A DNA stretch of 26,194 nucleotides, taken from positions 1 through 26,194 of the IMG/VR virus record IMGVR_UViG_3300034018_000164; one strand, written 5' to 3'. The DNA comes from a virus. Both the position numbers and the translations under genes were made by a program. This document shows positions 21,897 through 26,194 of this stretch, piece after piece; positions within the stretch are counted from its first letter, which is position 1; each line of letters starts with the position of its first letter. The notes beneath the pieces were generated by a model, which was not told the origin of the DNA, made no database searches, and worked only from the letters and a program-made list of their open reading frames with translations.

Positions 21897-22772
21897 TTAC
21901 TCCCAGAGCATAGCAAATGAGTAGGCACTACCAAGCGCGCTCCCTTCCACGGCACTATCGGGGACAAGATATGTGCGCGGTGTAGTGCCTATTAGCGTTG
22001 TGGTAAACGTGCTGCCCGCAGGAACTTCGGAAGTAATTGTCGTGGCCGCGTAAGGATTGGGCAGCACCAATGGAAGCGCAGTCCAATGGATAAAACATTG
22101 CGTATCGCTGCCGACGATAGACGAAGTAATGCCCATAGGAATTACTACAAAACTGCCGCCAGTGTTTACGGGGCTAGCAACACCTGTCTGAAAATTGACG
22201 GCCTGTACAACCGGATGCCCGTTAAGACTAGTTGTTTTCCAGTATACGGTGACGCCGCGTGAGTCTGGCGCACCGGAACTGTTAGTAGTTCTGGCAACTG
22301 CCATCATAGCTACAGGGCCAGCACCACCCGTGCCAAGCCCAAACCTATACCCAACAAACCCAAAAAAACCGTCTTTGTAGACAAGAAAAGACTGGCGGCT
22401 TGTTCCGGGGTTATTTAGCGTGCTAGTACTGCCGCTAGCACATACGGTGCGAGCGGATACCGCACCTGTTAGCGTACCCGAACCGTTGCTGCCCTGCCCT
22501 ACTGTAAGCCACAAACCGGGCGTGCCGGAAGAGTTTCGCGTACCGTACTCAATTTTTAGAAATACGGTTGAGTCGGTATACCGCCAAATCTCGTACCCCG
22601 CCGCAGTATCTGTAGTAGTCGGTCTAAGAACCGTAGTCCAATCAATCTGCCCCGTGTCCGCAGTTTTAACCAAGCCTACCTCGGCAAACGATGCGGACAA
22701 ATCCGAACCCCACGCCCTAAAGAAAGCGTCAGTAGTGTGCTGGATCGGGAAAAACCACGCTTTCGTCGTCAC
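21897..22772 (-). CDS. Fibre-like structural protein, cassette copy 1
   Basis: The protein is 291 residues, starting from GTG 22772, which overlaps the stop of the previous gene (GTGA). The start, FRAWGSDLSAS and KTADTGQIDWTTVLRP, is shared with the copy at 20784-21713. The rest is beta-rich, with GYEIWRYTDSTVFLKIEYG and FFGFVGYRFG also conserved between copies. Both end with W-E before the stop. It is probably a virion surface or fibre protein. I see no enzymatic motif. Confidence 0.65.
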   Translation of the reverse strand: MTTKAWFFPIQHTTDAFFRAWGSDLSASFAEVGLVKTADTGQIDWTTVLRPTTTDTAAGYEIWRYTDSTVFLKIEYGTRNSSGTPGLWLTVGQGSNGSGTLTGAVSARTVCASGSTSTLNNPGTSRQSFLVYKDGFFGFVGYRFGLGTGGAGPVAMMAVARTTNSSGAPDSRGVTVYWKTTSLNGHPVVQAVNFQTGVASPVNTGGSFVVIPMGITSSIVGSDTQCFIHWTALPLVLPNPYAATTITSEVPAGSTFTTTLIGTTPRTYLVPDSAVEGSALGSAYSFAMLWE

Positions 22773-23266
22773 GGGATTTCTTCGACAATCAACTGAAAGT
22801 TAATGGCCGTAAAGACGCTTGAGGACTGGAGGTAGAACGTCACCAAGTCCCCGGCCTCAAGGATGGTCGAAGTCCAACCCGTAAAGTTGGTGTTGAACAG
22901 CGACGTGCCGCTAGTGATGGTCGGCTTGACCGTCGCACAAATAGACTGCGCAACGGTCGGAAGCACCGGCTTTTGCCGACGCCACACGTCAATCACGCAC
23001 GATCCGGTGCCGCCCTGCCCGATGATGTTGAGCGAAATAATCTGGCTTCGGTTTGCGATTTCAGTCGTGGCGGCAAGCGGCGCGACCACCGCACCGCCCA
23101 ATGAAGTCGCCCACACAGCCCCGTGCGAACGACGGCGAACCGGCGTCCACACATCGTTGATCGTCGCCTGTTTGGTCGTGCCGCCCTGCACTACGGCGAT
23201 GATTTCCGACCCGGTAAGCGGCGTGGTGGCCGCTGGCAAAGAGGTGATCAGGATAGGGTTGCTCAT
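22769..23266 (-). CDS. Fibre-associated structural protein, 165 residues
   Basis: The N-terminus, ITSLPAATTPLTGSEIIAVV and QGGTTKQATINDVW, is the short head seen in many phage fibre proteins. The C-terminal part (about 60-165) is a beta-sandwich with IDVWRRQKPVLPTVAQSI and GDLVTFYLQSSSV. It is probably a small tail or surface fibre. GAGGGGG precedes the ATG. It overlaps the next gene by four bases (GTGA). Confidence 0.65.
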   Translation of the reverse strand: MSNPILITSLPAATTPLTGSEIIAVVQGGTTKQATINDVWTPVRRRSHGAVWATSLGGAVVAPLAATTEIANRSQIISLNIIGQGGTGSCVIDVWRRQKPVLPTVAQSICATVKPTITSGTSLFNTNFTGWTSTILEAGDLVTFYLQSSSVFTAINFQLIVEEIP

Positions 23267-23269
23267 GGC

Positions 23270-23761
23270 TTACCCCCTCATCCGGGCGGCCATGTCCTGG
23301 AAGGACGCGACCTTGGCGTTAAAAGCCGTGCGCTCTACAGCGAGTTTGTCCGCAGCGTCAGCCAACGCCTGCTCCTTGGCGGCAGCGGCAGACTCTCGGG
23401 CAGCGACATCGCGCTCCCGACCGACGGCGGCAGTTTCACGTGAAGCAAGCACCGCTCGGGCGTCAGCCTCGGCGCGGTCTAGCTCCTTCGCGCGCGCCTC
23501 CAAATCAGCGGCCTTGGCCTTGCTCTTGGCCTCCGCTGCCTTGGCGTCAGCGACCAGTTTGGCCGCCTGCTCCTTGGCTTCAGCAAGCTCCGCCGCCGCC
23601 GCCTCACGGTCTTTCAGTGCATCGTCAACGGCGGTCATAGCGCCCTGGCGCTTGCGCAGTTCGTCGCGCAATTCGGTCAGACGAGCCAAGTCCAGCGGAA
23701 GCTGCTTGGTGTAGTAGTCCACCGGGTCAAAAGCGGCGGTATCGTTGGCCATGCTAGGCAT
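23270..23761 (-). CDS. Long coiled-coil protein, Ala/Glu/Lys-rich
   Basis: The protein is 163 residues. After a short head (AAFDPVDYYTKQLPLDLARL), nearly all of the protein is a heptad-like Ala-rich helix (EAKEQAAKLVADAKAAEAKS, ELDRAEADARAVLA). I see no enzyme or membrane motif. AGGGTG precedes the first ATG at 23761; a second ATG at 23752 is possible. It lies between fibre-type genes, so it may be a rod-like spacer or chaperone. The function is unknown. Confidence 0.65.
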   Translation of the reverse strand: MPSMANDTAAFDPVDYYTKQLPLDLARLTELRDELRKRQGAMTAVDDALKDREAAAAELAEAKEQAAKLVADAKAAEAKSKAKAADLEARAKELDRAEADARAVLASRETAAVGRERDVAARESAAAAKEQALADAADKLAVERTAFNAKVASFQDMAARMRG

Positions 23762-23769
23762 GATGCACC

Positions 23770-24075
23770 CTATGCGTAGTAGCTGATGTTGAGGGTGGCG
23801 CTGGCGGTCTGCTGGATGAAGCGAATCCGCGAGAGATCCCCGTCATACTGCAAGGTCACACCAGAAGCCAGCGGCATACCGACCGTCGTGGTCGGATCGG
23901 TGCCGTCATCGCGCCAACGCACGCCAGCCCCCTCGGGGGTGATGATGGCAAGCGTCGGCTTGGCCGACAGCCCGTTAGCGTCCCGCGTGGGGACGGTAAG
24001 CGAAACCGCACCGGACAGCGAAGTGATCTGCTGGTAGCCGATGCAGGAAGTGATTGCTTTGAGATTGATCGCCAT
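23770..24075 (-). CDS. Small structural protein, 101 residues
   Basis: It starts MAINLKAITSCIGYQQITSL and is beta-rich throughout (GAVSLTVPT, GVTLQYDGDLSRIRFIQQT). I associate this start with small phage virion proteins found next to fibre genes, but no role is known to me. It starts two bases after the stop of the repeat protein gene and precedes the coiled-coil gene by eight bases. Confidence 0.65.
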   Translation of the reverse strand: MAINLKAITSCIGYQQITSLSGAVSLTVPTRDANGLSAKPTLAIITPEGAGVRWRDDGTDPTTTVGMPLASGVTLQYDGDLSRIRFIQQTASATLNISYYA

Positions 24076-24077
24076 AG

Positions 24078-24476
24078 TCAGATTCTCCTGCGTTCTGTGA
24101 ACGAACGCAACTCTATAAAGTATATGTCAACCCCTACCGGCGGGGGAGGGGGGCCGCCCGAATATATCAGGTCGGCGTTGTTGCCGACATAGGAATATGT
24201 CCCGCCGTCAGCCAAAAGGATTCTGTTTACGCGGAGGTTGGCATTGTTGCCGCTGTACGAGTAAACGCCGCCATCAGCCGCCAAGACGCGGTTGAAAAGC
24301 AGGTCGGCGTTGTTGCCCGTGTAGGCGTAAGTCCCGCCGTCTGCCGACAGGACAAACGCCCCGGCGGTCGTATAGGTCAGCGTGGCATTGTTGCCGCTAT
24401 ACGAGTAAACGCCGCCGTCAGCCGAGAGGGTGAACGCTGCGGCTGCCGGTTGGTTGAATAGCAGCAGAAGGCTCAT
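24078..24476 (-). CDS. Repeat protein with four ADGGxYxYxGNNAxL units
   Basis: The protein is 132 residues. Four 17-residue units sit at about 17-33, 43-59, 65-81 and 87-103. Units one and three share GGVYSYSGNNA, and units two and four share GGTY and GNNADL. After them come a poly-Pro run (PPPPP) and a short C-terminal part (DIYFIELRSFTERRRI). Related repeats occur in phage proteins of unknown function near fibre genes. It is probably a beta-structure with a stacked turn. The start overlaps the previous stop by four bases (ATGA). Confidence 0.65.
   Translation of the reverse strand: MSLLLLFNQPAAAAFTLSADGGVYSYSGNNATLTYTTAGAFVLSADGGTYAYTGNNADLLFNRVLAADGGVYSYSGNNANLRVNRILLADGGTYSYVGNNADLIYSGGPPPPPVGVDIYFIELRSFTERRRI
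24168..24428 (-). repeat. Four in-gene repeats of a 51-base unit
   Basis: The units lie at 24378-24428, 24300-24350, 24234-24284 and 24168-24218, with spacing of 78, 66 and 66 bases. They encode the ADGGxYxYxGNNAxL units. The pattern alternates between two types, which suggests duplication of a two-unit block. Confidence 0.75.
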
Positions 24477-24649
24477 TCAGCCTCCGTTTTCATCGGCACA
24501 GCGAAGCCGCCGCGCTCGTCCTCCGTCAATGCAACCGCTACACCAAGCGCAATCAGCGCCGCGCCGTCAGCGTCAGAAACGATGGCGAGCTGACCCGCAC
24601 TCAGCGGCTCGCCATGCAGGTTCGTGTCTATGGCGATGAGCACCTTCAT
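24473..24649 (-). CDS. Small protein, 58 residues, late-operon linker
   Basis: It starts MKVLIAIDTNLHGEPLSAGQ and continues with AIVSDADGAALIALGVAVAL, a pattern (GQ, then D-x-x-A-x-x-LIALG) found in short phage proteins near head-tail genes. The ATG lies two bases after the stop of the upstream 512-residue gene, and its TGA overlaps the repeat-protein start (ATGA). The ribosome site is weak, so coupling seems likely. Its function is unknown. Confidence 0.6.
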   Translation of the reverse strand: MKVLIAIDTNLHGEPLSAGQLAIVSDADGAALIALGVAVALTEDERGGFAVPMKTEAE

Positions 24650-24651
24650 GT

Positions 24652-26190
24652 TTACGCGAAGAAGATATCGCCCACAATGTCGTTAAGACCCACCGCCGTG
24701 TTGTCCGCATCAGCCGCGCCCGTGACCGTGGTCAGCCCGATACCCGTGGCGAATGCAATGCCGCCTTCGATGTTGAATGTGTTGACGTTGTTGGGCGGAA
24801 TTGCAATCGTTCGCACAACGCCAGTGCCAGCCGTGGGCGTCGTCGTCTGATTGTGTAATTTGACGTATCGCCACGCCGCGTTCGTATTCGCCAGCGACCA
24901 GCCAATTACGCGACCGGGCGATCCTTTGACAATCGTCGCATTCGTCGTGGCGGCAGAGACGAGGTGCGTGCCGGATGCCGCGCCCGTGGCGTTGGCGCGA
25001 TACTGCTGACCGACGTCGCCAATCGCCGCCGTGCCTGCCGCAATTGTGGCGTTGGCAACAGTTGCCGTAACCGTGCCGGAAACCGGCTGCGTCGGGCCAG
25101 CGGAAGTCTGCACGACAGGTAGCGGAGCAGCACTACCCAACGGCCTTACGCCAGCGATATAGGTCGGGACGTTGCAGTTGTCCTCAACCGCCACAAAGCC
25201 GACCGTCCAAGTGGTCGTACTGGCCGGAGCCGTCGAGCCGTTGAACGACCACAAATAAAAATACAACTCTGTGTCGTCGTCGGGAATGTTCTCAATTCTG
25301 CTAGCACGCACAACGACGTTTGGTACCGTGCCGGAGGCCACTACCGTATCAGCAAAATTTATGTTTCTCCCGTCTGCGTAGGTCTGCATGACGTGACCCG
25401 GCGAGGCCGTCGTGTTGATGGTTGCCACCGTATCGCCCGAGTTCCAGCCGCGCCGCTGCGCGTCCACCGAGGCGTTGGTCGCCGTCGTGCCGGAATAATA
25501 GGTGCGTATCCAATTCCAGCCGAACAAATCTACCGTGCAAGAACCGGAAGCAGGCCAACCCGCGACTGTGAAGGTAATGGTATCCACGCTCGGGATCGAA
25601 GCGATAGCAGCACGCGTAGGCACGCCCGCCGCGCCATTGATGGCGCCCACAAACATGGATTGCCCGACATTTGTGGCCGTGAAGCCGTGCGCTACTTTGG
25701 TAACTGTGATGGACGTGGCGCTGTTGATCGTGCAGGCCAAACCTTCACCAATCATGTCGGCCAACATCACAACGAAATTGTTGTTTACGATGCGCTGCGA
25801 GAGAATCGTCTTGTGCCGCGCCGTCAGCGACCCACGGAACGAAGTCGTAGAACGCGCAAGGAACTCGCTGTTTGCCGTCGTGCCAGTCGTGACGAGCAGG
25901 TTGCTTGACCCCTGCGTGACGCCCATGCCGGTGCCGAGCCGCCGCTGCGTGAACTCGGACGCAAGCAGGCTTGACCCGGTATTTGCAAAACCGACAGACC
26001 AGATATCGGCGGGAGACTGACGCACGACCGCGCCACCGTCACCGAACAACGGGTGGCTCGTCCGAACGCGCATATGCGTGGTCGAGCCGTCAAGCCCGTC
26101 CGACATTTTCATGCGTTGGTATTGGTTGCCACTTACATCGTCAGTTGCAACCGATTCGCCAGTACCCGGCAGGATTACGTTGTCGGTCAT
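24652..26190 (-). CDS. Large virion-type protein, 512 residues
   Basis: It starts MTDNVILPGTGESVATDDV and QYQRMKMSDG, a start that I know from phage structural proteins of unknown role, often placed near fibre genes. The middle is beta-rich (TINSATSITVTKVAHGFTAT), and a Gly/Ala/Thr-rich linker (QPVSGTVTATVANATIAAGT) precedes the C-terminal part. The C-terminal part (about 400-512) has VIGWSLANTNAAWRYVKLHN, a beta-sandwich-like stretch. The gene is complete, but its promoter and ribosome site lie beyond the window edge. It probably forms part of the virion surface or tail. Confidence 0.7.
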   Translation of the reverse strand: MTDNVILPGTGESVATDDVSGNQYQRMKMSDGLDGSTTHMRVRTSHPLFGDGGAVVRQSPADIWSVGFANTGSSLLASEFTQRRLGTGMGVTQGSSNLLVTTGTTANSEFLARSTTSFRGSLTARHKTILSQRIVNNNFVVMLADMIGEGLACTINSATSITVTKVAHGFTATNVGQSMFVGAINGAAGVPTRAAIASIPSVDTITFTVAGWPASGSCTVDLFGWNWIRTYYSGTTATNASVDAQRRGWNSGDTVATINTTASPGHVMQTYADGRNINFADTVVASGTVPNVVVRASRIENIPDDDTELYFYLWSFNGSTAPASTTTWTVGFVAVEDNCNVPTYIAGVRPLGSAAPLPVVQTSAGPTQPVSGTVTATVANATIAAGTAAIGDVGQQYRANATGAASGTHLVSAATTNATIVKGSPGRVIGWSLANTNAAWRYVKLHNQTTTPTAGTGVVRTIAIPPNNVNTFNIEGGIAFATGIGLTTVTGAADADNTAVGLNDIVGDIFFA

Positions 26191-26194
26191 GGTT

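Larger units (their letters stand above)
20646..22772 (-). repeat. Tandem duplication of a two-gene cassette (diverged)
   Basis: Two units lie in the same order: fibre-like gene plus tiny hydrophobic gene. The larger genes share their N-terminal region, including an identical DNA run of more than 20 bases (around 21639-21664 and 22698-22724), and a common C-terminal W-E-stop that also codes the ribosome site of the tiny gene. The tiny genes end in PxxGxGxAY. Elsewhere the copies have diverged strongly. Confidence 0.7.

Noticed and set aside
24168-24428. CRISPR-like regular repeats
   Set aside because: The repeats are in frame within a gene, have coding-type differences and short spacers that are coding as well; no cas gene is near. 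The Cas4-like nuclease is a phage replication gene.

Overview
This window is part of the genome (or an integrated copy) of a double-stranded DNA tailed phage of the podovirus type, with a P22-like head and tail machine. The evidence is a P22-family coat protein, a scaffolding protein, gp10-like and gp4-like tail accessory proteins, fibre-type proteins, ejection proteins and a complete lysis set. The DNA is mostly GC-rich, near 60-67% where I counted by hand, so the host is probably a GC-rich Gram-negative bacterium: spanins with a lipobox protein imply an outer membrane. I see no integrase, repressor, tRNA, rRNA, insertion sequence or CRISPR array. Portal and terminase genes are not in the window.

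Layout. (1) 1-2751, minus strand, is an early DNA-metabolism operon. In transcription order it holds a Cas4/RecB-like nuclease (DUF2800 type), an unknown 217-residue protein, a hairpin terminator, a small cytosine-methyltransferase-like protein, and a family A DNA polymerase whose 3'-5' exonuclease start is visible before the window ends. (2) 2752-2841 is a divergent promoter region. (3) 2842-4890, plus strand, is a second early operon: VRR-NUC nuclease, HAD-like phosphatase, SNF2-type helicase and a 63-residue protein, all joined by start-stop overlaps. (4) 26190 down to 4859, minus strand, is one long late operon that meets the plus-strand operon tail to tail with a 32-base overlap.

Late operon in transcription order: a 512-residue virion-type protein; small, repeat, coiled-coil and fibre-associated proteins; two copies of a two-gene cassette (a roughly 300-residue fibre-like protein plus a tiny hydrophobic protein); scaffold; coat; two decoration-like proteins; a hairpin; a third small beta-rich protein; a 60-residue protein; two paralogous gp4-like adaptors; gp10-like protein; three fibre or surface proteins; a minor structural protein; a T7 gp13/GNAT-like protein; three ejection-type proteins; holin; a TM protein; endolysin; a metallopeptidase-like protein; a metallophosphoesterase; a tiny Cys-rich protein; and nested Rz/Rz1 spanins.

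The genes fit together as two divergent early units that make and process DNA, followed by assembly, ejection and lysis. Packing is very tight: most neighbours overlap by 1-20 bases or lie within 15, and no stretch over 300 bases lacks a gene. The parts I consider least expected are the duplicated cassette at 20646-22772, which is richer in AT than its surroundings; the shared -35 promoter region; and the metal-hydrolase genes sitting inside the lysis module.
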